Positions 1 through 10,591 of a stretch of 31,257 nucleotides of DNA are shown piece after piece. Numbering within the stretch: position 1 is the stretch's first letter; each line of letters starts with the position of its first letter. A program made the position numbers and the translations under genes. This DNA is from Knufia peltigerae. Its lineage: Eukaryota; Ascomycota; Eurotiomycetes; Chaetothyriales; Trichomeriaceae. The notes beneath the pieces were generated by a model. It saw only the letters and a program-made list of their open reading frames with translations, did not search any database and was not told where the DNA came from. The stretch spans positions 1 to 31,257 of the forward strand of contig JAPDRN010000223.1 in NCBI GenBank assembly GCA_030247855.1, given 5' to 3'.

Positions 1-330
1 CGAAAATGTCTACTGTCCAAAAACTTTGGATTTATATTCATAATACTCATACACTCCTCTAAAACCGTACACCGACTCCGAAAGGGTTGGGAAAGAAATC
101 CACAGCTCAAGGCAAGCTTTGATGAATTTGTCACTTGCTTCGTCGGAACACCGTCGTCCCCCAAAACTCCGCCTTTCGTGAGCTCAAATCCTAAAACAAC
201 AACAACATTACAACAAGTTCTCATCATACCAGATCTTTTTCCTTTTGATCTTCTCCTTCTTCTCCTACTTCTTCTTCATCATCATCATCGTCATCACCAT
301 CATCAATCAACCCGGTGAGACAAACCTCAC
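1..330. other. 3' flank of the chitin synthase gene
   Basis: No gene is visible here. This is the downstream flank of the minus-strand chitin synthase and should hold its 3' UTR. A pyrimidine-rich, CAT/TTC-rich low-complexity stretch lies at about 245-310. I see no clear AATAAA on the minus strand. Confidence 0.6.
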
Positions 331-3300
331 TCACTTTCGACTCATCCAAGTAAACTTTTCGCCAATCTTACTCGTAACATCACTCAGACTCATGCCACCG
401 CTTGAACTGCCCGACATGCCCGTCTTGCCAGATTCGCTAAATCCGCTGCCCAGGCCGGACTTGTGACGACCATTCTCGTCGCCGCCGCCAAAGATGCGTT
501 CAAACTTGGCCTGGATTCTTCCCTCGGCGATGGCGGACACAATGTTGATGACCCCAAACGCCGACGACCCAATGGCACGGAATAGGGCCAGCGCGGCCAC
601 CGACCACAGCAGGAACGTCAGGTAAAAGTTGGATCCCAGGTGCGCACCGACCGGGTACGCTTCCGAGACCGCCATGGCCAGCACCGCGTTGCAGACCATG
701 TACGACGCCACCACGTACGTGCGGACGGACTTGTAGTAGTCTTCCTGCAGCTGGTTTTCGCTGATCGATGGTTTGGGGACTTCGACGCGATCACGGAGAT
801 TGCGCAGCGCGACGTCGTACGCGGAATCGATGTCGAGTTGTTCGGACGGCATCTCGACTTCGACAGTCCCAGAGCCAATTGCTTTTGCCGCACCGAGATC
901 CCTATGCATTATATTGTCGCCCTTTGTGCCCCATGTGACGTCGTGCGTGTTGCAAAAGGCGTACACCTGAAGTGTGCAAATGTATGATGGCAAGAGAGCA
1001 AAATATTGCGCCGCACTGGTAAACATGTGCCACGGGTCGAGGTACAGGAAGGACATGAGGAAGTACAACCCAATAGTGCTCAGTGTGCTCACAATAAGGT
1101 TGGTGAAGATGTTGTTACCAAGCTTGTACGAGTCCTTGTCGCCGTCAGCGTGGTTCGTGAGCTGCTTGACAACAATGTACAACGATGCAAATGTCGTGTA
1201 AGCCATGATGATCGAGTACGTCACCATCGTTCCAAAGAAGAGTTTCTTCGCTCCCTGAGGTCTGTTACCCAAGCTGAGAATGAATTGAAGACAAATGAGG
1301 AGCACACAGACATAACGGAGGACGACGAAAATGTATTTGCCGATGTGGTGGCCAAAAGGGTCCATTTTTGGATCAGACAATGATCCGGCGATGAAGTAGA
1401 ATGTTAGATAGAAGTTGGCCAGGGAGAAGAATGTAAAGAGTAGCGAGATGAATTGGTAGATGAACTCGATGTGTAGAAGGATCTTTCGGGCGAGAGTATG
1501 ATCAGTCTGCCAGATTTGTTTGAAGTGGACCAAGGAGTAGACTGCGGCGAAGAAAGCACCGTTCAGCCATCGTCGTCGTTGTGAGACAAATTCGGGCACA
1601 GCATCTGTGGAAGTATTAGCGTCGTTGAAGATATTTCCTGTAGAACCTCTTACCAGGGACATCAGTTTCGCCATAAGCGCTCTTGACGAACTTCAATACC
1701 CACCGTTCGCCACGTTTCGCAACGAGCTCCCAGCACAGAATTCGATCTTCTGCAAGATACATGTTTGCAGTGAACACGTCAGCATCTCGCCCGTGAAGGG
1801 TTTCGCCCTTGAAGTACTGGCTTAACGGTCCATGGCCGCTCGGATCGTTTTGGAGAGCGTAGTATCGATATGCTGAAAGCGCTCCAGGCAAGACCGTGAT
1901 GTAGCCAAAGACCGATTCCAATGGTTTGTCCAAAATGTTACTCATCTTGTACTCGAAATTTTGCGAAGCAACCAAGGGGTTGAGCAGGCCCATCCACCCT
2001 TTTCCTTTGTCGGCTTTGATCTCGCCTGCAGCTCCTGCAACATTCGAGTCCTGGTCGAATGCTTTCCAAAGATGGTATAGAGCTTTGGAATCTGGTTTCG
2101 TCCCTACGTCGAGTAGGATGCAGACATTAGGTGTCAGCGCGCGACCGAAGGCGTTGAAGAACCATCGGTGAGAGTTGAGCTTTTTCTTGTTCTGCTCCTT
2201 CAAGCAAAAGATCATCTGGCAAGGCACAATTCCTTTCTCGGCGCCTTTGAACTTCATACCTTCGTCTAACGAGACTTGCGTCGTATACTCATAGACATGT
2301 GCCGTCACCTCTTTCTGGTTGACAATGTTCTTGGCTATACCATCTTGGTATACACCTAGAGCAGCTAAGGCATTTAGCGTTCGTGGATGGACCTTTTGTC
2401 TGCCGTCCGCAATGACACAAACCACGATCTTCTGCCAGCCATCTTTACCCCAGGTTCTGGATTTAGTTCTTGAGCAAAAATGACTGATGTTTCTCATGAT
2501 GCCGTGCATAGTCCGGGCGAACTCTATTTCGCCTTCGTTATACATGGTCACACATATCAGCAGTTCGGTTTCGCGCATCGTCACGCCAAAGTTTTGACGG
2601 AGTTTGTAGCCTTGCACTACAAAGTCATCAGGATCGCAAGTGACGGCTGTATACCGCATATGGGTAAACTCTCGTTCATCTCTTCGGGGTAGGAAGCTGT
2701 GCAGGATGGTTGGGATTTTGCACTCTAGAATCAACTCTCCATTGATCAGTCGGACCTCCTTTCGTGTCATTTGTGCTTCTCGCAATCCGCGTCGGTCTTG
2801 TTTTCCTTCTGGAGCAGGCCCATAGTAGCCGGACTTCTCATCTGCTACATCGTCCTCTTCCGTGAACGTGGATTCACTTGTGTATGAATGTGCGGATTTC
2901 AGACTCATCCTAGGGTCGTGATCTGGCATGATCGAAGCGCCATCACCAAAGACGTCGTTCTCTGACTCTGGTTCGGGCATAGGTATTGTTGTCTCGGCCG
3001 CACCGCCTTTTACTGAAAAAAGAGGAGCTGGGGGAAGAGGCCTCCGTGGGCTTCCGCCATATTGGGAGGAGGGTGTGCCTGGCCGAGGACTTCCATTGAG
3101 GTCTGCGGGTTCGTATGATACAGTAGAAGCTGTGGTTCTCGCCCAATCTGTCGATATGCGTGAAGGGGTGGATGGCCTTATGGGAGACCGAGCATGAGCC
3201 GCCGGGGGAGGTATTGAAGGGGGACGACCCAGACTTGAGCCGGGCCGGGAGCTGTAGGCTGTTGAAGCTGCAGGTCGGTGATATCTGTCTGGAGAACCTC

Positions 3301-3763
3301 GAGTAGAGGGGGAAGCTCTGTTCGAAGATAACTTGTCAGTGTTTGGGCTCTTTCTAAGGGTCACAGTGGCTTTGAGCGTGGGAGCTCGGCCAACAATCCT
3401 GTAAGTATCGCGAGTGCGATTCAGTCTTTCCTCTGCCTCTGCAATGAGAGACAACACGGGAGTTGCCAGCCTTTCTTCCTGGGTAGGGGACTCTTTGGGA
3501 GAATCATTCCACTGCACATGCGACACCCTGGGACGGGCGACGGGTTTTCGAGGAGGGGACAGAGTATTACGGCTCTGAAGATGTTTGCTGGGAGAGGTCA
3601 CATACGATCTGTAATCATCCTGGATCTGAGGCAGCATTCTGAGGGACGGGTTGTTTGATGGAATGCTGCTCGAACGCTCTTCTTCGAGGTTTTCGTTCAC
3701 ATATGACAGCGGTCCATCTGCGTAGCTTGGAGGCAGGCGGGTTGGAGTTTGTGACCTGTCCAT
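331..3763 (-). CDS. Class III chitin synthase with long disordered N-terminus
   Basis: This enzyme makes chitin (beta-1,4-GlcNAc polymer) from UDP-GlcNAc at the plasma membrane. Exon 1 is 3763-1654 and exon 2 is 1604-331. The 49-nt intron (donor GTAAGA, branch GCTAATAC, acceptor CACAG) joins GETDVP to DAVPEF, restoring the family motif. The product is 1127 residues. Residues 1 to about 334 are Ser/Pro/Arg-rich and probably disordered. The GT2 catalytic region runs from about 335, with EDR at 672-674 and QRRRW at 712-716. Several membrane helices follow, with the family segments MDPFGHHIGKY, YLDPWHMFTS and CNTHDVTWGTKGDN. The wording of these blocks matches class III (Aspergillus ChsB type) better than class I or II. 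Family members are usually about 900 residues, so the N-terminus is longer than normal. The ATG at 3763 is the first in frame, but a start further inside or an unseen N-terminal intron is possible. Confidence 0.93.
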
Positions 3764-4665
3764 ATTGTATGTGAGAGGGAAAGGTTTGTTTACTTTGGGA
3801 TAGATGTGGGATCAGATCAGAAAGGAGTCCATGCGCGCAAAGATCTTTGTAGGAGTAGTCAATAGGCAAGGATAGATACACATGGAAATGTGATAGGTCT
3901 GAGCGAAGGATACTTGTACAGTATGAGCATCTGTCAATCAGCGGAAGTGTCATTGCGGGATTGTCGAGTGTCAAAGTTGATTTCATGGAGTTTGCGACGT
4001 CGACCGGGCAACCAAAAATCACACACGCGTCGCAGCCTCGCAGCCTCGCAGCCTCGCAGCCACAGCCTTGCCGATTACAGCCTTACAATAGGGTGCTTTG
4101 ACATCTGTACTTTCCATCCCACCGAAGAATGTTTCTCGTTTGTTGATGACTATCATTCATTGTTCATTGCCTCGACACAGCAACGTTTACCCATATAGCA
4201 CCTCATTCATTTCATCGAAATGCCATTATCTTAGGATCCACAAGCGCTTTGTGTGCAAACAATGACGACCACCTCAATGCAAAGGCTTGTCCCATGTACA
4301 ATGGGGAGACCTCATTGTACAAGCTTGCCCTCACCACCACTACACAATGCCGAGAGTCATATAGACAAAAGACTAGTGATCTGCGTTTTATCCTTTCATT
4401 GTCGTCAAGTGCTGAAGAAAAGACATATCTACCTGACCGAATCTCTGTTCTAACGATATCTTTCCACCATCTACCGCATCACTCTGAGACTGTCAGCGCA
4501 GCCTTCTATACACAAGGCAGACCGTTCACAACCGAAGACAGCAACTACAAACTTATCGAAACCCAAGGTAAGAGCTCTTCCGTTACTTTCACAGCCAACT
4601 CAGAGTCAGAGAGCAACTACAACAGGTGAGTGAGACCCTTTTCAAAACCCCACCCCCCTTCAAAC
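3764..4665. promoter_or_regulatory. Divergent promoter region, chitin synthase / CaaX protein
   Basis: This 0.9-kb gap separates two head-to-head genes and must hold both promoters and leaders. It contains an 8-bp tandem repeat at 4032-4063. Open frames here (for example 4249-4629, opening with TTG) do not look like protein. A donor-like CAG|GTGAGT at 4626 lies just 5' of the plus-strand ATG, but I find no acceptor before the ATG, so no leader intron is called. Confidence 0.55.
4032..4063. repeat. 8-bp tandem repeat, four copies
   Basis: Three exact copies of GCAGCCTC are followed by one variant, GCAGCCAC. The repeat lies in the divergent intergenic region, about 270 nt upstream of the chitin synthase ATG. 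Confidence 0.9.
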
Positions 4666-5307
4666 ATGTGTCAAATCTACGTCGAAAGCTTCAGCTGCGG
4701 CTGCGAAGGCAGACAGTACCTGTACTCCTGCGCCCTCCCGTCATTCTTCTGCCAGGGTCGCCACCAGCCCCAAAAGGCACGGTTGGAGTCCAACTGCCCC
4801 AAACATTCCCGGTTGGTGACGCAGCGCAACGGCCGTCGAGACTCCCACCCGGCTCTTCGCCACCACTCGTCGTCCGAGAATCTGCAATACAACACGAGCG
4901 CAAACATCCGGGATGTCCGCGGCGACCTGTACGACATGCCCGCCGAGTACAACAACAACAACAACCGTCGAGGCTCGCAGCCAAAATGTTACGGTACGTT
5001 GCGCAACGTCTCCGACAATCCTCACATTCCGGAATTCGTCAGTGACGCGGGTGTCCGCAAGAGCCTCCAGTCCCGCCAGGCCGACGTCCGTCGCCAGAGA
5101 GAACTGAAGGAGAAGTGCGAAGGGTTGTTACGATCCGGCCGTTTCAACACCGACTCGATCCGCTACCACGCCTCGTTCAAGGAGCTGTGCGAGCGAGATC
5201 AATGGTCGGTGATTTTCGACTATGAAAACAGACACCTCGCCAGACACACTGCCCCGCGACCCGGCCGAGGCGGCAGGAGCAGCAGATCAAGATGCATTGT
5301 CATGTGA
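4666..5307 (+). CDS. Small Cys-rich protein with C-terminal CaaX box
   Basis: I do not recognise a named family. The frame has a strong coding look (C-ending codons throughout) and gives 213 residues from the ATG at 4666. The longer frame upstream opens only with GTG. The N-terminus is Cys-rich (MCQIYVESFSCGCEG, then C22, C29 and C44), a style seen at the start of many uncharacterised ascomycete proteins. The middle has an Asn run and a charged stretch that may be helical (about 135-165). The C-terminus is basic (RGGRSSRSR) and ends in CIVM. This fits a CaaX prenylation box, and a terminal Met is usually a farnesyltransferase preference. Inference: it may be a lipid-anchored membrane protein. 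It is divergent from the chitin synthase, but nothing in the sequence ties their functions together. Confidence 0.75.
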   Translation: MCQIYVESFSCGCEGRQYLYSCALPSFFCQGRHQPQKARLESNCPKHSRLVTQRNGRRDSHPALRHHSSSENLQYNTSANIRDVRGDLYDMPAEYNNNNNRRGSQPKCYGTLRNVSDNPHIPEFVSDAGVRKSLQSRQADVRRQRELKEKCEGLLRSGRFNTDSIRYHASFKELCERDQWSVIFDYENRHLARHTAPRPGRGGRSSRSRCIVM

Positions 5308-5723
5308 ATGGGTCTGTCTGAATCTCTTTTTTTCCCCCAAATTTGCCCCCACCCCCGTTCTCTCAGAATCGCAAAGTCGTTTCCCCCTCAAGGGTTTTTG
5401 TCTACAAATTGATTTGAACAAGGTAAGGTAGGTAAGGTTATGAAGCCATCGAAATGGATTTCGACATGATGCTTCTTTGTTAGTTTACGCCTTTTAATCA
5501 TATTTTCGCATTCAATATCCCATATCTGAGTTCATTACTAAGGTGCTTTTCTTTTCTCTTCTTGTTCTTCTTCTTCTTCTTCTTCTTCTTCTTCTTCTTC
5601 TTCTTCTTCTTCTTCCTTTTTTTGGGTGCGTTTTTGACATACAAGATTACAAAAGTTTGAAATTCACCTGAATTATGCATCATATCATTGACTTCATCAC
5701 CATCATCATCGTCAAGAACTACT
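5308..5723. other. Convergent 3' intergenic region
   Basis: The 3' ends of the CaaX gene (plus) and the HET gene (minus) face each other here. A TTC microsatellite at 5565-5615 dominates the region. The poly-Lys frame on the opposite strand is only a translation of that repeat. Confidence 0.7.
5565..5615. repeat. (TTC)17 microsatellite
   Basis: A perfect run of 17 TTC units (51 nt) is flanked by further T/C-rich sequence. It is likely to vary in length between strains. Confidence 0.97.
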
Positions 5724-8405
5724 TTACCCTAGCACGACTTTCTCCCAAGTCACACCTGGTTCATAAGAATTTGCCAGACAGCTCTGCAGTAATTGTCCGA
5801 TGCCTCGTCTCTCCCATACCCCATCGACCAGACGTATCAACATGACCCAGAAGACCGGCTCTTCCGCGACTTGTTCACAATAAGTGTCAAACTCCAACGG
5901 AAACTCGACCTTGTAACATTCTTCCAGCACGACGAATTTCTCCACATTGTCGTCTTCGAGCGACAGCTTCTCGTCGGCATAGAGCACGCCACAATCTTCG
6001 TCCCCGCGACCCCCTATCTCGTAAGTACGCGACTTGTACTCCGCAAAACTCGGACGCTCGGCGTCGTCGTTGTCAGAGTCATCTTCGTCATCTTCATCAT
6101 CTCCGCACTCGGGTATGGTCTTCACGCGATACCATACCGTAGCAGTATGGAATACGAGTAAGGGATACTCTCGAATGCGAAGATCATCGATAGTATTGTC
6201 GTCCGCGACCGACAGACCAGCTGCAGCAGCAGCAGCAGCAGCAGCAATCTTTGTGTTGCGGTCTAGACGGTCATCATCGTTGTCCGACGATGCTGAGATG
6301 ATGTCCGATCCAGAACCGGCGAATTCTGGCAAGGCAAGAAACAAATCGAGCCAGTTTTCCGTATTGACGGTGCCATCGGAGTACTTTTTAGGGACTACTG
6401 GTGGTGGCGGTATTATTGTCGGTTTCCATATCGTTTCAGATTCGACGTGTCGTCGTCCATCTGGGCCACTGCCTTGGCTCTCCAAACCATTCAGGGTCTG
6501 AAAGGTGACCCAACATTTTCCGAGAGCATTCTCGAGTTCCTTGTCCTCGTTGAAATCATTGTCCTCGTCGACCGCATTCATCAGATCCATTCGATCAAAG
6601 GGATACCACGACAGCTCCCCTCCCTTCCACCCCGCCCAGCTCCAGCTCGGGAACCGCCTTCGTCGTCTCGTCGGTGCTCCACGAAGTCCTGCCGCCGCGT
6701 GCAGGAACAACAACGACAAGGGAAAGATTCGGGTCGGCATGCCTTGCACGATGCCCGTCCTCGCACTGGTGGCGACACGACCGAGGATGCCTGCCATCGC
6801 ACTCAGCGCGTCGTTCTCGTCCGTCAAGTCCCGACCTTGATAGATCTCCAAGACCTGAAACAGAAAAGTGTACGTCGCGACGTCACGCATCCCCAGGTCC
6901 ATGTTGTCCCTGGCAAAAGTCAAGACGTCCAAGTCCTGGCCCCTGGGTCTTTCGGGTTCAAGGTCCGTCCAGAGTTCTTCGTACCAAGTGCGTTGTCGAC
7001 AGCGAAAGTAAGCCTGGTCGTTGACGAACGTGATGCTCCTACGACTGAGGTAGTACTCTTGCAGTGTCCAACCTCGGGTGTTCCATTTTGAGTGCCGGAG
7101 GTGTCGGTCGACGGAGTGAACTCGCATCACCTCCAACCCAGGTTTGAGTCGTTGAACATCCTGTCTGTCGTTCTTCGTCTTCTCCCTGGGGAGCAAGCCG
7201 ACACCAGGTATACCAGTGTCGGCCGATTCGGTGTCCGCCGCTATCAGAGTGACGTACGAAGACTCGTAAACGAGTTCCATGTTGGCTATACCTCTCGACA
7301 AGTCCTCGAGGTCGTCCTGGATGAGACACAGCGAGTCGAACCAAAGATACCGCAAACCCATCTTTCTGGTGAAGGTGAAAAGATCCCTGATCGTTGCCGG
7401 CATCGACGGTACCAGATCTTCCAGCGCTCCCGGGATCGACAACGTCTCGACCTGACTCTTGAACAATTTGGGAGGACTCGCTCCTCCCCAGACGTAACTC
7501 AAAGCCACGTACCTTTTGTCGTCGTCGCCATGGTCGTCGTCCCAAGAAATATCCACGAGTCTCATGTCCTGAGCGTCTACCACCCTAAGTTTTGGGAGTG
7601 CCGCAGCACGTCTCTTCTTCTCGACTTCACTACTTCCGTGCTCTCCGTCGTACTTCGTGCAAACCCCTCGGTGTGAAGGTCCAGTGTCGCAGAGACGTAA
7701 CCACCTTTTCATCCTCTCATAGTCAGGCTCGTCACCCACGAAGCGACCAGTCCTCGAATCGCCTCCGTCTTCTCCCGCCGTCACCAGGACAATCTGCTCG
7801 CCTGGCAACATCAAAGACCCGATGGCTTCTCCGTCCGGGTCGTCCCCCGACATCACGCGGAGCCAAAGGAACTCGTCCTCCGACCTCGCCGAGACCTGGA
7901 CGACGAACAGGTCGTCTCCTCTCCGGCCCGGGTGCGTGAGCAATTTGGGGGCGAACCGAGGCGACGCCGCGCCCCGGACGAACCGGCAAAAGGGACACCG
8001 GTCGCGCTCCCTAGATAGGACTTCATCCTTGGTGCCTATCGGGATGCCTCCCCTGCCGTACAAGTCCTGGGCGCCGTGGGAGATGAGCAGATCCGTAAAG
8101 GAGCGTCGGACTTGACTTTCCTCAAGAGGGACCTCGAACTTGCTGACCAATTGACAGAATTGACCGTTGCAAAATGCATCCTCTTCTCTTTGTTTCCCGT
8201 CCGCAAGTACAGTCAGCCTCGAACACGGAGTATGTATTGCTGTGAGGTGAGGTTGGGGTTGGTATGGGTATGGGCATGTACATCTTGTTCTATTTCGGAT
8301 CCAACATACGACAATAACGACAGGTACGGGGGTAAGGAGTAAGAAAGCAAAGCTTACAGGTTCTCCCGAGTCATTTCCGTTTGCCAGTGACTGATTCGAG
8401 GGCAT
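5724..8405 (-). CDS. HET-domain (heterokaryon incompatibility) protein
   Basis: HET-domain proteins mediate non-self recognition and incompatibility cell death in ascomycetes, though many are uncharacterised. Counting from the ATG at 8405 (893 residues if unspliced), the HET blocks are YVALSYVWG (about 299-307), LWFDSLCLIQDD (about 354-365), a YESSYVTLIAA block and WNTRGWTLQE (about 441-450). A CPFCRF pair lies near 137-142. A poly-Ala tract and strong Asp/Glu runs lie in the C-terminal third. The end, ERRGIGQLLQ then WEKVVLG, is a usual HET-protein terminus. The open frame runs 14 codons further up but only from a TTG. Residues about 17-75 look like translated intron: a GTAAGC donor sits at 8357, but the best acceptor (CTCACAG, ending 8240) breaks the frame, while an in-frame one (GAAGAG, 177 nt from the donor) is weak. 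The N-terminal model is therefore unsettled. Confidence 0.88.
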   Translation of the reverse strand: MPSNQSLANGNDSGEPVSFAFLLLTPVPVVIVVCWIRNRTRCTCPYPYQPQPHLTAIHTPCSRLTVLADGKQREEDAFCNGQFCQLVSKFEVPLEESQVRRSFTDLLISHGAQDLYGRGGIPIGTKDEVLSRERDRCPFCRFVRGAASPRFAPKLLTHPGRRGDDLFVVQVSARSEDEFLWLRVMSGDDPDGEAIGSLMLPGEQIVLVTAGEDGGDSRTGRFVGDEPDYERMKRWLRLCDTGPSHRGVCTKYDGEHGSSEVEKKRRAAALPKLRVVDAQDMRLVDISWDDDHGDDDKRYVALSYVWGGASPPKLFKSQVETLSIPGALEDLVPSMPATIRDLFTFTRKMGLRYLWFDSLCLIQDDLEDLSRGIANMELVYESSYVTLIAADTESADTGIPGVGLLPREKTKNDRQDVQRLKPGLEVMRVHSVDRHLRHSKWNTRGWTLQEYYLSRRSITFVNDQAYFRCRQRTWYEELWTDLEPERPRGQDLDVLTFARDNMDLGMRDVATYTFLFQVLEIYQGRDLTDENDALSAMAGILGRVATSARTGIVQGMPTRIFPLSLLFLHAAAGLRGAPTRRRRRFPSWSWAGWKGGELSWYPFDRMDLMNAVDEDNDFNEDKELENALGKCWVTFQTLNGLESQGSGPDGRRHVESETIWKPTIIPPPPVVPKKYSDGTVNTENWLDLFLALPEFAGSGSDIISASSDNDDDRLDRNTKIAAAAAAAAAGLSVADDNTIDDLRIREYPLLVFHTATVWYRVKTIPECGDDEDDEDDSDNDDAERPSFAEYKSRTYEIGGRGDEDCGVLYADEKLSLEDDNVEKFVVLEECYKVEFPLEFDTYCEQVAEEPVFWVMLIRLVDGVWERRGIGQLLQSCLANSYEPGVTWEKVVLG
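6223..6246. repeat. (GCA)8 trinucleotide repeat inside HET gene
   Basis: Eight GCA units on the plus strand read as TGC on the plus frame's complement and are translated in the HET gene's frame as part of a poly-Ala tract in the C-terminal third. Repeat-length changes would alter the protein without shifting the frame. Confidence 0.9.
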
Positions 8406-8930
8406 TGGGTTCGTCGTGCCGCCTGACGATCGGGTGCTTTGGAACAACTTGCTTGCTTGATGCCGGATTGGAAGAATACGCTGTTTGACTCTTATTTTCT
8501 GGTTGCAAACCCGATTGATCCATGGATATCACAATACGATCACAAAAGGACGAGTACTGCCATAGGACGCGAGAAACATCAATAAGCAAGGGAGGTACTC
8601 GGTAGTCGGTCAAGCAGGAAATTGTACTTTACGAAACAAACAGTTGTTTCAAGAATGCTTTCGGCCCCCAACAAAGAGAATTGACTGTCTGTCGGTGTTC
8701 ATTGGGTTGCATGCCGAGCACATAGGGTGCCCATCGATATAGCCTATATTCTATACAGAGGGCCATTTGACTAGAGGACCACAGGCAGAATGAGGGACGT
8801 AGACCCAACATTGCTAATCTGGCCAGGAGTACGCTCTTCTTGAAGGCAATGAATCTCATAAATTCTTTAATTCCTCCTCAGTGTGCCAGTTCCCATGTTA
8901 CAGGTTTGCTTTATTTGTTTGCTTGCCCTT
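8406..8930. other. Intergenic: HET leader and queuine enzyme 3' flank
   Basis: No gene is supported here. It holds the upstream region of the HET gene and the 3' flank of the next gene, both on the minus strand. A minus-strand frame from an ATG at about 8523 ends in a stop before the GTAAGC donor, so I could not join it to the HET frame. Confidence 0.5.
8910..8915 (-). terminator. Possible poly(A) signal AATAAA
   Basis: AATAAA on the minus strand lies 15 nt past the stop codon of the queuine tRNA-ribosyltransferase gene. The position is close to the stop but plausible for a fungal 3' UTR. Fungal genes often use looser signals. Confidence 0.35.
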
Positions 8931-10591
8931 TCAGAGATCAATTCCGACTCCATGTAATGCTTCCACCGCCCACTCCGGTGCGCCTTTGCCTTCAAAATAC
9001 TCGGCAAAAAATGTCCTCGCAAAGTCTGGATATCCATCTTCGAGGATGGCATTTCTTGCGCGGCGCATCAAGGATAGAAGGTGGTGAACATTGTGCATGG
9101 TCAAGCTGTCAAAAAAAAATGGATCAGCCACATCATCTTCGGCATGCGTGGGCTACCCAGCAAATTAATCACAACGAACTTACAGATGAGCTCCGACAGT
9201 CTCCTTGGCCGCCAAGTGGTAGATGTAGGCTCTTGAGATACCCAGACCGCCATTTTCTTTGGAGCGGCAGCAGGTACACGTGCAACCTTCTTCCACTGGG
9301 CCAAAGTCTTCGGCGTATCGAGAATGCTTCAGGTTTAGCACGCCTCGGGATGTTATAGCATTACCAAAGCGCTGCAGGGTGCCGTATCAGCCGAGATGAA
9401 TCACAAGAGGTCTGTCACCCTAAAAAAAGACCTACAGCAGTGCGTGTCGGCCAAACGCAATCAAACATATCTGCTCCAAGAGCGACGGCAACGACGATAT
9501 CTTCTGGATAGCCCTGGTGAGAGGTTAGAGTAGTCCGGTGAAGGTACCCCTCTCGTACATACAATTCCCATGACATATCTCGGTTTCTCTTCGGGAAGCA
9601 TGTCGGTGCAGGTGTCGACCCTGGAAACAAGTCAATACTCCTGCCAACAAACACTTCTCTGAGTGGGTACATCTCCTTACACTTTGCAAAAGTCCGACTT
9701 TGCTTCTCCTCCGGAAAGTCCACCTATGGCTATACCCGGGGTGTCTCTCTTGACCATCTCCTCGCAACACTGCTTCCGCAGGTCGAGATCAAGGCCGCCC
9801 TGGATGATGCAAAACAGGTTTTGTTTCTCCGGGTACTTGTGGGCGGCTACGCACCGGTCAAGCCATCTGATCGACCGCTCCATGGCTTCTTTCATACGAG
9901 CATGATCTGGCGAAGTGGTCTGAATGACATCATCCAGTTGCATCATGATATCTGACCCTATGGAGTTCTGTAACGACATGGAGTGTTCAGGTGTGAGCAG
10001 CCTGGGGCGCGACAGGGTCAGCCTTCGAACTGCGCGAGTCCAAGGGGGGCCAAACAAAACCATACATTGGACTGCCGTCATGTGGACTGAGGAATCGTAC
10101 CCCCTCCTCGGTAATTCTGGCTAATTTGAGTAAAGAAACCATCTGAAACCTTCACGATGCCGGTCAAATTGATCAGTCATTGCCATCTTTTCGTCGTGTG
10201 TGAATTTTGGGCCAACCAACCCACCACTGTCGGTCAGGATATTGTAGTCCCATCCTTGTAATTTGTGAGCACCGCCGATGGTGTCAAGTACTGCCTGTCC
10301 CGGCTTCAGGCCTAGATGATACGTATTGTTCAAACATAGCCTACAGCTCGTCTCTTCGAGTTGTTCGGGCGTCAAGCCTTTGAGGGATGCTTGTGTGGCG
10401 ACTGGCATGAAGATGGGCAGATCGACGGGGCCATGAGGGAGGTGGAGAGTCGAAGCACGAGCTTTGGAGGTCTAGATAAGAAGATAGGTACGTCAACATC
10501 TTGCCTGACTGATCACGCTGCGGGTTTGACATACCGAACATCTCGCCTTCAGGTCGAAGGTCAACGCCGAGGGTTTCGTGGACGAAGACAT
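8931..10591 (-). CDS. QTRT1: Queuine tRNA-ribosyltransferase catalytic subunit (TGT)
   Basis: The enzyme swaps guanine 34 for queuine in tRNAs with GUN anticodons (Asp, Asn, His, Tyr). In eukaryotes it pairs with QTRT2, which is not in this window. I rebuilt eight exons: 10591-10535, 10471-10221, 10149-10066, 10001-9681, 9620-9563, 9513-9436, 9371-9184 and 9105-8931. The introns are 63, 71, 64, 60, 49, 64 and 78 nt, all GT-AG, and phases agree at every junction. The product is 403 residues, the same length I recall for human QTRT1. Visible motifs are TDSGGFQMVS with the general-base Asp at D100, the QGG and GGLSGGE loops, and DMFDCVWPTRTA with the nucleophile Asp at D275. The zinc ligands are C313, C315, C318 and H350. 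Compared with the human protein there are about six extra residues (ENGGLGI) between the last Cys and the His. An in-frame ATG at 10714 would add 41 residues. Confidence 0.95.

Noticed and set aside
4249..4629. 126-codon plus-strand ORF ending beside a GTGAGT donor
   Set aside because: It opens with TTG and has no protein-like content. The donor-like site has no usable acceptor before the next gene's ATG.
5498..5683. Poly-Lys ORF on the minus strand
   Set aside because: It is only the translation of the TTC microsatellite.
8240..8357. 118-nt intron at the start of the HET gene
   Set aside because: It has good donor and acceptor sequences, but removing it shifts the frame into a stop within nine codons, so it cannot be the coding junction for the ATG at 8405.
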